From contig NZ_JFZB01000023.1 in NCBI RefSeq assembly GCF_000740785.1, positions 1-64,000 of the forward strand: a stretch of DNA of 64,000 nucleotides, given 5' to 3'. The position numbers were made by a program, and so were the translations under genes. A model generated the notes under the pieces. That model was not told the DNA's origin, searched no databases, and worked only from the letters and a program-made list of their open reading frames with translations. Positions 8,849 through 18,165 of the stretch are shown one piece after another. Numbering within the stretch: position 1 is the first letter of the stretch; every line of letters begins with the position of its first letter. The stretch is from Paenirhodobacter enshiensis (GTDB lineage Bacteria > Pseudomonadota > Alphaproteobacteria > Rhodobacterales > Rhodobacteraceae).

Positions 8849-10528
8849 TCAGTTCATGAACATAAAGTGTTCGGCGATCGGCCCCAGCGTGGCCGCCGGG
8901 AAGAAGGTCAGCGCACCGACCACGATCACCGTCACCGCGAGCATGGTGGCGAAAACGCCGCCTTCAACGCTGAGCGTGCCCGACGATTCCGACGCCCGCC
9001 GTTTTGCGGCCAGGGAACCCACAATCGCCAGCGGCAGGATGATCGGAATGAACCGTGCAAACAACATCACGAGACCCGTGGCAATGTTCCATGGCACCGT
9101 GTTGTCGCCCAGCCCCTCGAAACCCGACCCGTTGTTCGCCGCCGAAGAGGTGAACTCGTAGAGAATTTCAGAGAAGCCATGCGGCCCGATGTTGTTGAGC
9201 GTATCCGCTCCCCAGGGCGTGGCAGCAAAGATCGCGGTCCCCACTAGGATCATCGCACCATGCGCCAGCAGCGCAAAGAGCGACAGCTTCACCTCCTTGG
9301 CCTCGATCCGCCAGCCCAGATACTCCGGTGTCCGCCCGATCATCATGCCGGCCACAAAGACGGCGACCACGATGTAGAGGAACATGTTGATCATGCCGAC
9401 GCCAACACCGCCAAAGCTCTCGTTCAGCCACATGCCGACCATCGGCATCAGGCCAGTCATCGGATTGAGACTGTCATGCATCGAGCCCACCGAGCCATTC
9501 GAGGTGGCCGTCGTCAGCACTGCCCAGAGCGGCCCACCATTTGCACCAAAGCGTAGTTCCTTGCCTTCGAGGTTGCCGACATCCTGGGTGATCGCGAGGT
9601 CGGTGAAGGCCTGGGTCGGTGCTGTCTCAAAGGCGACCGAACCGCTGACCTTGATCAACACGAAGGCCAGCATGACCGCAAAGATGACAAAGCCATGTTT
9701 GATGCGGCCGACGATGCGGGCGAACATCCAGACGCAGGCCATCGGAATGATGATCAGCGCCGTCATCTGGATGACGTTGGTCCAGAAGGTGGGGTTCTCC
9801 AATGGATGGGTCGAGTTGGGGCCGAAGAAGCCACCGCCATTGGTGCCAAGCTGTTTGATTGTCACGAAAGCCGCTACCGGGCCACGCGCGATGGTCTGCT
9901 GAACCCCTTCCAAAGTGGTCGCAATCGCAGAACCCTCGAAGGTCATTGGCAGGCCCCCCAGAACCAGTGCGGTAGCATAGACCAGTGCCACAGGCAGCAG
10001 CACGAGGAAGCTGGCACGTTGCAGGTCGACGAAGAAATTGCCGAGGCCTCTGCCCGCCAGCCCGCGCGCCAGAGCTGTAAGCGCCGCAATGCCGGTGGCA
10101 GCCGAGACGAACTGCAGCCACATGATCCCGCCCAGCTGGGTGAAATAGCTGTAGGTGCTTTCACCCGAATAGTGCTGGAGGTTCGTATTCGTGGTGAACG
10201 ACGCCGCCGTATTGAACATCAGGTCCGGCGAGACCGTCCCCATACCGTCCGGGTTGAAGGGCAGCGCGCCCTGGAAGGTCTGGATCAGATAGATCACTGT
10301 GAACATGACGATGTTGAACATCAACATCGCAAAGACATAGGATTTCCAGTTCTGCTCCTGCCGGGCCAGCGGCCCAGCAACAAGCTGGAAGGCGCGGGTC
10401 TTGTTGCCCGCCAGACCGGCACTTGGCGCTGCCGGATCCATGGCCCATTTCATGTATCGTCCCAGTGGCCAGGACAAAAGCGCCGTGCCCCCGACCACCA
10501 TGAGAACGAAGAGAATTGCCGTTATCAT
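8849..10528 (-). CDS. kdpA: KdpA potassium-channel-like subunit
   Basis: The 559-aa membrane protein has about ten helices arranged as four degenerate channel-like repeats. The selectivity loops are visible, for example TNTNLQHYSGE, TNGGGFFGPNSTHPLENP and SSAANNGSGFEG. KdpA binds and conducts potassium and is energised by KdpB. Length is typical. In E. coli kdpA precedes kdpB; here kdpB comes first and a 26-aa peptide gene separates them. Confidence 0.96.
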   Translation of the reverse strand: MITAILFVLMVVGGTALLSWPLGRYMKWAMDPAAPSAGLAGNKTRAFQLVAGPLARQEQNWKSYVFAMLMFNIVMFTVIYLIQTFQGALPFNPDGMGTVSPDLMFNTAASFTTNTNLQHYSGESTYSYFTQLGGIMWLQFVSAATGIAALTALARGLAGRGLGNFFVDLQRASFLVLLPVALVYATALVLGGLPMTFEGSAIATTLEGVQQTIARGPVAAFVTIKQLGTNGGGFFGPNSTHPLENPTFWTNVIQMTALIIIPMACVWMFARIVGRIKHGFVIFAVMLAFVLIKVSGSVAFETAPTQAFTDLAITQDVGNLEGKELRFGANGGPLWAVLTTATSNGSVGSMHDSLNPMTGLMPMVGMWLNESFGGVGVGMINMFLYIVVAVFVAGMMIGRTPEYLGWRIEAKEVKLSLFALLAHGAMILVGTAIFAATPWGADTLNNIGPHGFSEILYEFTSSAANNGSGFEGLGDNTVPWNIATGLVMLFARFIPIILPLAIVGSLAAKRRASESSGTLSVEGGVFATMLAVTVIVVGALTFFPAATLGPIAEHFMFMN

Positions 10529-10543
10529 CTCAGCACCCCCGGA

Positions 10544-10624
10544 TCACGAACGGTCGATGGCATTGGTCATCAGGATCAGCACCCCGAATGCCGCCAGACC
10601 GAGAAGAAGATAGAAAAGCACCAT
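10544..10624 (-). CDS. 26-aa hydrophobic peptide between kdpB and kdpA
   Basis: The frame encodes MVLFYLLLGLAAFGVLILMT followed by NAIDRS and a stop, a single membrane helix with a short polar tail. GGAGG lies 10 nt upstream, immediately after the kdpB stop, and kdpA starts 15 nt downstream, so it is embedded tightly in the operon. It resembles KdpF in size and build but lacks the C-terminal Tyr-Ala-Leu-Leu-x-Pro-Glu-Arg-Phe signature, which a different peptide upstream of kdpB carries. It may be an extra stabilising subunit or a translational coupler. Confidence 0.6.
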   Translation of the reverse strand: MVLFYLLLGLAAFGVLILMTNAIDRS

Positions 10625-10640
10625 TTTTCCCGTGCCTCCG

Positions 10641-12713
10641 TTACACGAGGCCGACGGCGGAGATGATCACGTCAATCAGCTTGATGCCGATGAAGGGAAC
10701 CACCAGCCCGCCCAGGCCGTAGATGAAGAGATTGCGGCGCAAGAGCGCATTGGCGCCGATCGCCCGGTAGGTCACGCCTTTCAGCGCAAGCGGGATCAGC
10801 GCGACGATGATCAGCGCGTTGAAAATGATCGCCGACAGGATCGCGCTCTGCGGGCTGGTCAACCCCATGATGTTCAACGCCTCAAGCCCGGGGTAGAGCG
10901 TGACGAACATCGCGGGGACGATTGCAAAGTACTTCGCCACATCGTTTGCGATCGAGAAGGTCGTGAGCGATCCGCGCGTCATCAGAAGCTGTTTTCCGAT
11001 GCCCACGATCTCGATCAGCTTGGTCGGATCGCTGTCCAGATCGACCATGTTCCCCGCCTCGCGCGCGGCCACGGTGCCGGTGTTCATCGCAACGCCGACA
11101 TCGGCCTGGGCCAGAGCTGGCGCGTCGTTTGTGCCGTCGCCGCACATGGCGACCAGCTTACCTTTGGCCTGCTCCTGACGGATCAGGTCCAGCTTGTTCT
11201 CAGGCGTTGCCTCGGCGAGGAAATCGTCAACACCTGCTTCGGCCGCAATTGCGGCGGCGGTCATCGGGTTGTCGCCGGTGATCATCACCGTGCGGATCCC
11301 CATCTGCCGCAGTTCGGCGAAGCGCTCGCGGATGCCACCCTTGACGATGTCTTTCAGGTAGACCACGCCCAGAAGCTGACCGTTTCTGACTACTGCGAGC
11401 GGCGTGCCGCCTGCCTTGGCAATTCCGTCCGCGATGAATTGGATCTCGCGCTTCTTCTCGGTCGAAACCTTGGGCGAAACGCCGGCGGCCCCGGCCAGAT
11501 CGACGTGTTTCAGAACCGCATCGACAGCACCCTTGCGGATCGCCGTGCCGTCGAAATCGACGCCAGACATCCGGCTTTGCGCGGTGAACGGCACGAAGGT
11601 GGCGCCAAGGCTCTGCATGTCGCGCGCCCGGATGCCATATTTCTCCTTCGCCAGAACGACGATCGAGCGACCCTCGGGGGTCTCGTCGGCCAGCGAAGCC
11701 AGTTGCGCCGCATCCGCCAGCTCCTGCTCCGTCACACCCCTTACCGGGCGGAACTCGGTCGCCTGACGGTTGCCCAGCGTGATGGTGCCGGTCTTGTCGA
11801 GAAGGAGCGTGTCGACATCGCCCGCAGCCTCGACCGCACGGCCCGACATGGCCAACACGTTGAACCGCACCAGCCGGTCCATGCCGGCGATGCCGATGGC
11901 CGAAACCAGCGCCCCGATGGTGGTCGGGATCAGTGTCACGAATAGCGCCACCAGCACGATGACCGGCACATGACCACCCGCGTAAGAGGCGAAGGCCGGG
12001 ATGGTCGCGGTCGCCATGACGAAAATCAGGGTAAGACCGGCAAGAAGCACATTCAGTGCGATCTCGTTCGGGGTCTTCTGCCGTTCGGCGCCTTCGACCA
12101 GCGCGATCATCCGGTCGATGAAGGTGGAACCAGCCGCGGCAGAGATGCGCACCTTGATCCAGTCGGACAACACCTGAGTGCCGCCGGTAACGGCCGAACG
12201 GTCGCCACCGGATTCACGGATCACCGGGGCGGATTCGCCGGTGATTGCAGCCTCGTTGACCGAGGCCACACCTTCGACCACCTCACCGTCCGAGGGGATG
12301 ATGTCGCCCGCCTCGACCAGAACAATATCGCCGACCTTCAGACTTTCACCAGGCACATCGCGCCATTGGGTAGCATCCGTACCTGCCAGAAGCTTTGCAC
12401 TGGCGTCCGTTCGGGTCTGCCGGAGCGACGCGGCCTGTGCCTTCCCGCGGCCTTCGGCGACAGCTTCCGCAAAGTTCGCAAACAGAAGCGTGAACCACAG
12501 CCACAAAATGATCTGGAACGAAAAGCCGAGTCCCTCTGCTCCGGTCACCAGGTCCTTCAGAAAGAGAACGGTACAAAGCACCGAGACCACGGCCACGACG
12601 AACATGACCGGGTTCTTTGCAAGCACCCGTGGATCGAGTTTTTTAAAGGCACCGCGAAAAGCGGGCCCAAGAATGCGGGCGTCGAACATGCCCGCTGGTT
12701 TCGACTGGCTCAT
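10641..12713 (-). CDS. kdpB: KdpB P-type ATPase subunit
   Basis: The 690-aa catalytic subunit carries the phosphorylation motif DKTGTITLG with the Asp at residue 306, and the actuator motif TGES at 158-161. The nucleotide-binding and hinge motifs are intact ([30 protein letters not shown]). It hydrolyses ATP to drive potassium uptake through KdpA. The Ser of TGES corresponds to the residue phosphorylated in E. coli KdpB during inhibition by high potassium. It lies directly after the 51-aa peptide gene in the rearranged operon. Confidence 0.96.
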   Translation of the reverse strand: MSQSKPAGMFDARILGPAFRGAFKKLDPRVLAKNPVMFVVAVVSVLCTVLFLKDLVTGAEGLGFSFQIILWLWFTLLFANFAEAVAEGRGKAQAASLRQTRTDASAKLLAGTDATQWRDVPGESLKVGDIVLVEAGDIIPSDGEVVEGVASVNEAAITGESAPVIRESGGDRSAVTGGTQVLSDWIKVRISAAAGSTFIDRMIALVEGAERQKTPNEIALNVLLAGLTLIFVMATATIPAFASYAGGHVPVIVLVALFVTLIPTTIGALVSAIGIAGMDRLVRFNVLAMSGRAVEAAGDVDTLLLDKTGTITLGNRQATEFRPVRGVTEQELADAAQLASLADETPEGRSIVVLAKEKYGIRARDMQSLGATFVPFTAQSRMSGVDFDGTAIRKGAVDAVLKHVDLAGAAGVSPKVSTEKKREIQFIADGIAKAGGTPLAVVRNGQLLGVVYLKDIVKGGIRERFAELRQMGIRTVMITGDNPMTAAAIAAEAGVDDFLAEATPENKLDLIRQEQAKGKLVAMCGDGTNDAPALAQADVGVAMNTGTVAAREAGNMVDLDSDPTKLIEIVGIGKQLLMTRGSLTTFSIANDVAKYFAIVPAMFVTLYPGLEALNIMGLTSPQSAILSAIIFNALIIVALIPLALKGVTYRAIGANALLRRNLFIYGLGGLVVPFIGIKLIDVIISAVGLV

Positions 12714-12758
12714 CAGAGACTCCAGTATTGGTTTTTTCTGATAACGAGGCGCGGGCGG

Positions 12759-12914
12759 CTAGTGCAGGCCCGCCAAGCGCAGGGCAGCAAAGACAACCAG
12801 CAGCAGTACGCCACAAACAAGGATTGCGCCGAGGATCAGATCGGTCCCCGGTAGCTCCCGCTTTTGTGCATAGTGCTGCCAGCGCGCCCTCGCCTTGACG
12901 ATCAGCCAACCCAT
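12759..12914 (-). CDS. 51-aa single-pass membrane peptide in the kdp operon
   Basis: The frame starts MGWLIVKARARWQHYAQKRE, is cationic for its first 20 residues, and then has one membrane helix (about residues 26-48, LILGAILVCGVLLLVVFAAL). It lies between kdpF and kdpB, 26 nt after the kdpF stop, on the same strand. I recognise no named family. Position and charge pattern (positive side in the cytoplasm) suggest a small accessory subunit or regulator of the Kdp complex; that is inference. Confidence 0.55.
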   Translation of the reverse strand: MGWLIVKARARWQHYAQKRELPGTDLILGAILVCGVLLLVVFAALRLAGLH

Positions 12915-12939
12915 CACGCTGCTCTCCGAGATTCTGCGC

Positions 12940-13029
12940 TCAGAAGCGTTCGGGATGCAAAAGCGCGTAGATCAGATAGAGAGTGACAAAGAGTGTCACG
13001 CCACCACCCAGGACATATTCAACAACCAT
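12940..13029 (-). CDS. kdpF: KdpF small subunit
   Basis: The 29-aa peptide ends LYLIYALLHPERF, the characteristic KdpF tail, after one hydrophobic helix. KdpF stabilises the KdpABC complex as a lipid-like peptide. AAAGGA precedes the ATG. It is the first gene of the minus-strand cluster and is easily missed because of its length. A longer in-frame upstream extension to about 13131 is Arg/Pro-rich and not credible. Confidence 0.85.
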   Translation of the reverse strand: MVVEYVLGGGVTLFVTLYLIYALLHPERF

Positions 13030-13185
13030 ACCCCATCCTTTCCGGTTGCGGGTCCGACGCCCGCAAGATTGCGATCGGGGCGCAGGGCACCCGCGTGGGG
13101 ACCGAACGCTCACGTTCCCGAGATCGCGCAAAAGGCATGAGGGTTTCGATTGGGGAGGAAGGGCTAAGAAATAGGAAACTTATAA

Positions 13186-13434
13186 GGATACCGTTCGGAC
13201 GCGACGGACGATCAACCCCTCGACGCGATCGTCCTACTGCTAACCCCGCCCGGCAAGGAGGGCGATCACCACGCGCTCATCTCGCCCGTTGCCCGATGGT
13301 GCCGCGAGCCACAGGTGCTGGACCGCCTGCGGGCGATGACGACGCGCTCCGAGTGCTTGCTCTGGATTGGCCGGCGGCCCCGGAGCGAACCCTATCTCAC
13401 GCCGATAGTGAAAGCGGAGGTCAGGTAGGCATGG
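13186..13434 (+). pseudogene. Remnant of a third PTS EIIA-like gene
   Basis: On the plus strand, in the gap between kdpF and the second EIIA gene, an open stretch of about 80 codons reads ATDDQPLDAIVLLLTPPGKE and then DHHALISPVARWCREPQVLD. This is the pattern of the C-terminal half of an EIIA type-2 domain. A TAA at 13183 and the absence of the His-containing half show that it is truncated. The match is by eye and moderate. The rest of 13030-13391 shows no gene; the kdp promoter should lie just above 13029. Confidence 0.4.
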
Positions 13435-13844
13435 ACACCTTGGCGATCCTGGCCTCGGCGGATCGCGCGCTGCACCTCGGCCCTGCTCAGGATTGCAGCA
13501 GCCCATCGCAAAGTCGAAAACACTTCGCGCTGCTGCTCCGCCGGGAAGAGAAGGGTGAAGACAATATCCACCGCCGTTCGGTCTTCGGCATCGAAAGCAA
13601 CAGGGCGACGAAGATGCAGCAACAGCGCAATCGGCGCCGGCGCATGATCAACCCTTGCATGGGGAAGCGCGACGGATTGCCCGATCGCGGTCGGGCCGAG
13701 CGACTCGCGCCAAAGCGGCCCTTCAAGAACCCTGTCTCGTGGCAACCCTGCCGCATCGGCCGCAAACGCAGCGGCAGGATGGAACAGTTCCCCCGTGTTG
13801 TCACAGTCCACCTGCAGAAGGATTTGATTGGGATTGTGTATCAC
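13392..13844 (-). CDS. Second PTS EIIA(Ntr)-like protein, upstream of kdp
   Basis: The 150-aa protein has an EIIA type-2 domain with the active His in GQSVALPHARV near residue 62, followed by FDAEDRTAVDIVFTLLFP. It is diverged from the copy after kdpE, and its N-terminal 30 residues look less conserved. It is on the same strand as kdp but separated from kdpF by more than 360 bp, so it has its own transcript or a long leader. Its start overlaps the stop of the 91-aa gene upstream. Together with the other copy it points to PTS-linked control of potassium uptake. Confidence 0.8.
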   Translation of the reverse strand: MIHNPNQILLQVDCDNTGELFHPAAAFAADAAGLPRDRVLEGPLWRESLGPTAIGQSVALPHARVDHAPAPIALLLHLRRPVAFDAEDRTAVDIVFTLLFPAEQQREVFSTLRWAAAILSRAEVQRAIRRGQDRQGVHAYLTSAFTIGVR

Positions 13845-14116
13845 GAGGCGCCATCGTCCATCGTCATACCACCGGAGGGGCTCAGCATCTCCAGTGAGAC
13901 GCGGCCGTTTTTCATCTGGAAGTAGAGACGATACCCCCCTCGCATCAAACCATATGCACGGGCTGCTGCCATCGCCATCGCCCGATCCGGGTAGCGAGTA
14001 TCATCGCGACGACCTTCGATATGGAGGTACCACTGATAGTCGGAGGCAAGATACACCCAGAGCACGGCGGAGGGGTGCCTTGATCCATCGCGAGAGGCCA
14101 TCGTTTGGAAAATCAT
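13841..14116 (-). CDS. Conserved-looking 91-aa protein upstream of the EIIA gene
   Basis: The protein has the pattern W-Y-L-H-I-E-G-R-R-D-D-T-R-Y followed by an Ala-rich helix and Y-R-L-Y-F-Q, a compact beta-alpha-beta build seen in small DUF2188-like proteins. It overlaps the following EIIA gene by 4 nt (ATGA), so the two are probably co-translated. A similar layout occurs in the 93-aa protein at 17.6 kb. No function can be assigned. Confidence 0.5.
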   Translation of the reverse strand: MIFQTMASRDGSRHPSAVLWVYLASDYQWYLHIEGRRDDTRYPDRAMAMAAARAYGLMRGGYRLYFQMKNGRVSLEMLSPSGGMTMDDGAS

Positions 14117-14210
14117 GCCTTGCCCATGCCGAAATCGGTATCAGTGTTTCTGGCATGCCCCCGCATATGAATTCGATGCGGGAGCCGCGTTCAGGAAATA
14201 GGAATGGCGC

Positions 14211-15695
14211 CTATTGCGCGGCGACCACCTTTTCCGTGCGGAACGCCGGTTTGGTGCTTTCAACCGGCCTACGCAGCGTCGCAACGCCCTGCTTCACCCG
14301 ATGCATGGGCAGGGCGTGACAGCTCTTGCGGAAGTAGACGATCTCCAGAAGCGTGGGCCAGATTTCCAGGGACGAACGGATCAGGCGCACCTCGTCATCA
14401 ACGATGCGGCTGACATTCTGCTGGAAGAAATCGGGTTCGAAGTCATAGAAGGTGCGCTCCAGCGTGGCAGCAAAATGCGCCAGCGCCCGTCGGCGCTCGT
14501 CGCTCTGCGCCGCATCTTCGGCATTCTGAACCTTGGCATGCAGCCGCCGCACGGCGTCGAGCATCGTCTGGCTGTCTTCGATGCTGACCGATCCGTCGTA
14601 GTCGAAACCGATGCCGGTCTCATCGATCTTGCGAATCGTGGTGCGGATCTTCTGCTTCAGCAGCGAACAGATCGATTCGTTCAGCAGTTCGGCGGCCAGC
14701 GGGGCACGCATGTAATTGTTCTTTATGTGGGTCTGGGCAGAATCCACATGCGCAGCGGCAAAGCCGGGCTGCTGGATCCAGAGCCGGTAGATATAGTCCT
14801 CGAACCGCAAGCGGGTCGGAAAGAAGGGCGGCAAGCCTGTAGTGTTGTCATAGCCTGCCACGCCGCAGTCCATGCGCCAGTTCAGAGTGGTCACGCATGG
14901 GCGGAAGTTCACCAGCACATAGTGGTCGTTCAGTGCCTCGGCATCCTGGCGGTCGTTGTCCTCGATGAAGAGGTCGATGTAGTCGGCCGCGTCGATGTCG
15001 TTCGTGCCAGTGCGGAAGGTCTGGGCCATCTTGACGATGGCGTTCCTCGAGACCTTTCCTTCTTGCAGGAACAGCGAATTCTCCCGCGCAAGGCCGAGAG
15101 ACGTATTGTTCTCCAGGTCCATTGCGGTGTCGCTGAGGAATTCGCCGCGTTCATAGTTCGGCGGGGCCTCTGAGACCGTCTTGCCCAGGATGTCGCGGAA
15201 GGACTGCAGGATATCGAACGACTTGCGCGTATGGCCGTTGGCGCCGCGTGAGATCAGCTTGCCGCGGCTGATCTCATGTTCGCCAAGGCTCTCCGGGCTA
15301 TCCTCGATCAGCGCATAGGGGCGCATGTCGTCGTCCGCGCTGACCATATGTTCGCCCAGCGAATACATCAGCGTGAAGTTCCGGTTTCCACCGTAGGAGG
15401 GACGAAACAGGTTGCGCACCAGCATGTCCAGCTTGCGGTCGCGCAGCCGCTTGCAGATGTAGGAGATGAATTCCTCTTTCTCATCGGGACCGATGTAGAA
15501 CAGCTCGTTATGCGTCTTCGTCCGTTCGAGAAGCTCGAAATACTTGCCATGGCTGGCTTTCGAGGAATCGTCGAAGACATAGATTGGCGCTGTCTGCCCC
15601 GATCGTCGGAAATTCTCGTCATAGGCCTCGACGGTCTCGCCCACGTCACGCAGGCGATAGGTCGGGATCACGAATTGCAGGGGTTTGTCCGTCAT
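14211..15695 (-). CDS. Glycosyltransferase-like protein (GT-A type)
   Basis: The 494-aa protein begins with LQFVIPTYRLRDVGETVEAY and continues IYVFDDSSK, like a nucleotide-sugar binding fold. MVSADDDMRP near residue 110 provides a DxD-type metal-binding motif. The remaining 350 residues are mostly helical and charged, and I do not recognise them. The ATG at 15695 (MTDKPLQ) is chosen over an upstream in-frame start because the fold begins there. It lies 69 bp after a DapA-like gene on the same strand, suggesting a two-gene unit. Substrate and product are unknown. Confidence 0.65.
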   Translation of the reverse strand: MTDKPLQFVIPTYRLRDVGETVEAYDENFRRSGQTAPIYVFDDSSKASHGKYFELLERTKTHNELFYIGPDEKEEFISYICKRLRDRKLDMLVRNLFRPSYGGNRNFTLMYSLGEHMVSADDDMRPYALIEDSPESLGEHEISRGKLISRGANGHTRKSFDILQSFRDILGKTVSEAPPNYERGEFLSDTAMDLENNTSLGLARENSLFLQEGKVSRNAIVKMAQTFRTGTNDIDAADYIDLFIEDNDRQDAEALNDHYVLVNFRPCVTTLNWRMDCGVAGYDNTTGLPPFFPTRLRFEDYIYRLWIQQPGFAAAHVDSAQTHIKNNYMRAPLAAELLNESICSLLKQKIRTTIRKIDETGIGFDYDGSVSIEDSQTMLDAVRRLHAKVQNAEDAAQSDERRRALAHFAATLERTFYDFEPDFFQQNVSRIVDDEVRLIRSSLEIWPTLLEIVYFRKSCHALPMHRVKQGVATLRRPVESTKPAFRTEKVVAAQ

Positions 15696-15764
15696 GGAAC
15701 CGGTTCTCTGGTGGTTGATGAGAAGGATTGAGGCACCGCAGGTCACGCCGGCAGTGCCAGCAGG

Positions 15765-16751
15765 TCAGGCGGCGCGATTGCCGTCATGAAATTCACGCAG
15801 TTCCAACCGGATGCGCCACTGCGCGCCAAGCTCGATGCTGGGCAGGGGCGCACGCACGTCGGCAGTCAGCGGATAGTCGAATGCCATCGCCGTTTTCAGA
15901 GTCGAGATGCGGGTTGCTCCGGCAAATCGCTGGCTGAGCCCGCGCAGCGATCGGTATGTTGTCCAAGCTTCGTCCAGCCGCCCCGATACGAACAGGTCAT
16001 AGGTTTCGCAGAGGGCGCAGGCGACGACATTAGCCATGGGCAATACGCCGCCATGTGCGCCGACCTGAAGGGCGACAAAGAACCAGTCCTCGCTGCCACA
16101 AAGGATGCGCGGTCCGTTCATTTCGCTGAGGGGCGACAGGTTTTCCAGCGCCTTGCCTTCCAGCACGACCGCTGGAAAGCGGCCGGTCCGAAACAGCCGG
16201 GTCAGGATATCGGGCGTCAGCCCATGGTCGCCGCGACTGTGTCGGTCAGACAGCACGAGCGGTTTGTCGGTCGCGTCCGCCGCCGAGAGGAAGTGATCCA
16301 TCAGCCTGTTGCGTCCTGGGCGGGTTTGTTCGGGCACAGACAGGACAAAGCCCGCAACCGGCAGGTGGAACTGCGCGACCTCGCGCGCCGTTGCGCATGC
16401 ATCGCCGTCGTGGATACCGACAAGCACCGGCACCGCGCCCGAAGTCGCCTCGATCACGGTTTCCGCGATGCAGAGCCTTTCCCGCAGCGAAAGGCTCTCG
16501 ATCTCTCCGGTTTGCCCCGCCGCTACGAACCCCTGCACTCCACTTTGCGCCAGACAGAGTGCGATTGCCCCAAGCGCGTCGTGATCCACCTCGCCGTCCC
16601 GAAAAGGGGTTACGAGCGGGCACCAGACCCCTGAAAAGCTCTCCTTTTCCTGCGGCTTTGCCACTACTTTCAGGGCCTCCGCCTGTCCGGATGGGAGGCA
16701 ACGATGCAGTACGGGACGCGCATCCTCCCCCTTTGTGTTGTATCGCAGCAT
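15765..16751 (-). CDS. DapA/NanA-family aldolase-like protein, probably catalytically altered
   Basis: This 328-aa protein aligns with dihydrodipicolinate synthase and N-acetylneuraminate lyase: GVWCPLVTPF, the substrate loop GQTGE (79-83), and FPAVVLEGKALENL. The usual catalytic Tyr of the L-Y-N-x-P region reads L-S-D-R-H here (Ser near 168). The Schiff-base Lys is displaced by one residue (E-G-K-A instead of x-K-E-A). The first 38 residues extend beyond the family core. It may be a pseudoenzyme or have changed chemistry. GAGG 7 nt before the ATG supports the start. It precedes the glycosyltransferase-like gene. Confidence 0.7.
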   Translation of the reverse strand: MLRYNTKGEDARPVLHRCLPSGQAEALKVVAKPQEKESFSGVWCPLVTPFRDGEVDHDALGAIALCLAQSGVQGFVAAGQTGEIESLSLRERLCIAETVIEATSGAVPVLVGIHDGDACATAREVAQFHLPVAGFVLSVPEQTRPGRNRLMDHFLSAADATDKPLVLSDRHSRGDHGLTPDILTRLFRTGRFPAVVLEGKALENLSPLSEMNGPRILCGSEDWFFVALQVGAHGGVLPMANVVACALCETYDLFVSGRLDEAWTTYRSLRGLSQRFAGATRISTLKTAMAFDYPLTADVRAPLPSIELGAQWRIRLELREFHDGNRAA

Positions 16752-16956
16752 GATATGTCCTCGTGCTGTTTACAGGTCCGGGAAAACTAGCGGCGGCGAC
16801 ATAGGGCTTCGAGATGGCGGCGGAGGCGATCTCATAAGCGACGCGTAGGATTCTGGACTATGGTCTGTGGATATTCGTGGTTTCCACACCGGTTGATTTC
16901 TGATTCAAGGTCTCGAAAGCGAGGGATGAATGGACTAGGTTCCCTGCCTACTAATT

Positions 16957-17214
16957 TCAGATCCAGAAGATGATGATTGCGGCGAGGATGATTGTATTGA
17001 GGAAGATGTCACCGCATCGCTCATAGCGGATAGCAATGCCGCGCCCGTCCGTCAGACGGCCGAAGTCATTCTCGATGTGATATCGCTTCCAGAAGGGCCG
17101 CTTGTTGTATCTGGCCGGTTTTTTGCACTTCTTCCGAGGCGAGATGCAGAGGCGAATGCCACGGTCCTTGAGGCCATCCAGAAACAAGTCGGCATCATGC
17201 ACCTTGTCGCCCAC
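16957..17214 (-). pseudogene. IS5-family transposase remnant (3' part)
   Basis: The C-terminal end of an IS5-type DDE transposase is recognisable: GDKVHDADLFLDGLKDRGI, then PFWKRYHIENDFGRLTDGR, IRYERCGDIF and the hydrophobic end IIIFWI. HIENDFGRL carries the third catalytic acid. The N-terminal two thirds, with the first two Asp motifs, is missing, so the copy is dead. It marks a past insertion and deletion between the DapA-like gene and the small genes at 17.4 kb. Positions 16752-16956 hold nothing else recognisable. Confidence 0.75.
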
Positions 17215-17373
17215 GAAGCGCTTGACTGTAGGACTATGACTTCGCCGGAAATTCCTATGGCGAGCTGATGTCTTAGACGGTTTCTGCCAATCGAAAGAAA
17301 ACGCCAACTTGGCACAGGATCGTCCTCGGCCACGCAATTTGTCGCGCGGTGAGAAAACGAAGAGGAACCGATC

Positions 17374-17577
17374 ATGTATGGACGGCTCGGCTACTATTAT
17401 CACCAGGCTCAGGACCAGATACGTCAGGGGCAGGCGGATACGAGCGCAGCGCGCGCCCCTGTGCGCACCAAAGTTGCAACCGCCAACACGCGGTCTCGCA
17501 GCGCTTGGATAGGCTTGGGCGCTCTGATCGGGGCCCTAGGCTCTGCCGGGATCTTTGCTTGGTTCGTCGGGCTGTGA
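17374..17577 (+). CDS. 67-aa small membrane protein
   Basis: The start is well placed (GAGGAA before the ATG). The first 45 residues are polar and Gln/Arg-rich (YYYHQAQDQIRQGQAD) and the last 22 form one membrane helix (IGLGALIGALGSAGIFAWFV). I recognise no family. It precedes the 93-aa gene by 26 nt on the same strand, so the two may be one transcript. Confidence 0.45.
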   Translation: MYGRLGYYYHQAQDQIRQGQADTSAARAPVRTKVATANTRSRSAWIGLGALIGALGSAGIFAWFVGL

Positions 17578-17603
17578 GGACGGGAAACGCTAAGAGCTAC
17601 ACC

Positions 17604-17885
17604 ATGCGCGAGGAACACCGGCCGCCCGAAGGTTTCCGCTTTGCGATCGGCAAGGACCGGCAGGGCCGCTGGCTTCTGCGCGATCGACTGGGCCTGGTCG
17701 ATGGTAATTTCCACGACCGGGCCCGGGCAATCGACTGCGCGCTACGCCAGAGTGATCGGCAACCGATGCAGGTCTATTGCCTGCCGGATGAACGGATCGA
17801 AATGGCGGAAGAGCTATTTCCAAATCCCTGGCGAACCCATGTGGCTGTAGCAGAGGGACCGGACAGTGACATAGCGAAGGATTAG
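17604..17885 (+). CDS. 93-aa hypothetical protein
   Basis: The soluble protein has a core reading GRWLLRDRLGLVDGNFHDRA then IDCALRQ and MQVYCLPDERIEM. This beta-alpha-beta layout resembles that of the 91-aa protein at 13.8 kb, though identity is low. It follows the 67-aa membrane protein gene. No function can be assigned. The 280 bp after it are AT-richer than the surroundings and contain no gene. Confidence 0.45.
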   Translation: MREEHRPPEGFRFAIGKDRQGRWLLRDRLGLVDGNFHDRARAIDCALRQSDRQPMQVYCLPDERIEMAEELFPNPWRTHVAVAEGPDSDIAKD

Positions 17886-18165
17886 AAGTGATCCCAAGAG
17901 GCGGTTGGGCGGTTTCGGCTCCAAACGGACCCAGATCGCTCAATCGCACCTAGGCGCACCATTCTCCGGCAAATTCCTGCCGACATCAGCCTTGTCTTTA
18001 TAGAATTTTTATATTCGACGGGTTCGTGCCACCTCGCATTCCTATGCGGGAATGTAGAAAACTGAGCGACGAAGACAGGCCAGTGATCTTGCCCGTCCCG
18101 TTCATGAGTGGTCGAAACGGCTAGTGCTGCGAAACCTTTGCGAAACCTTAAGGATATGTCCCCCG

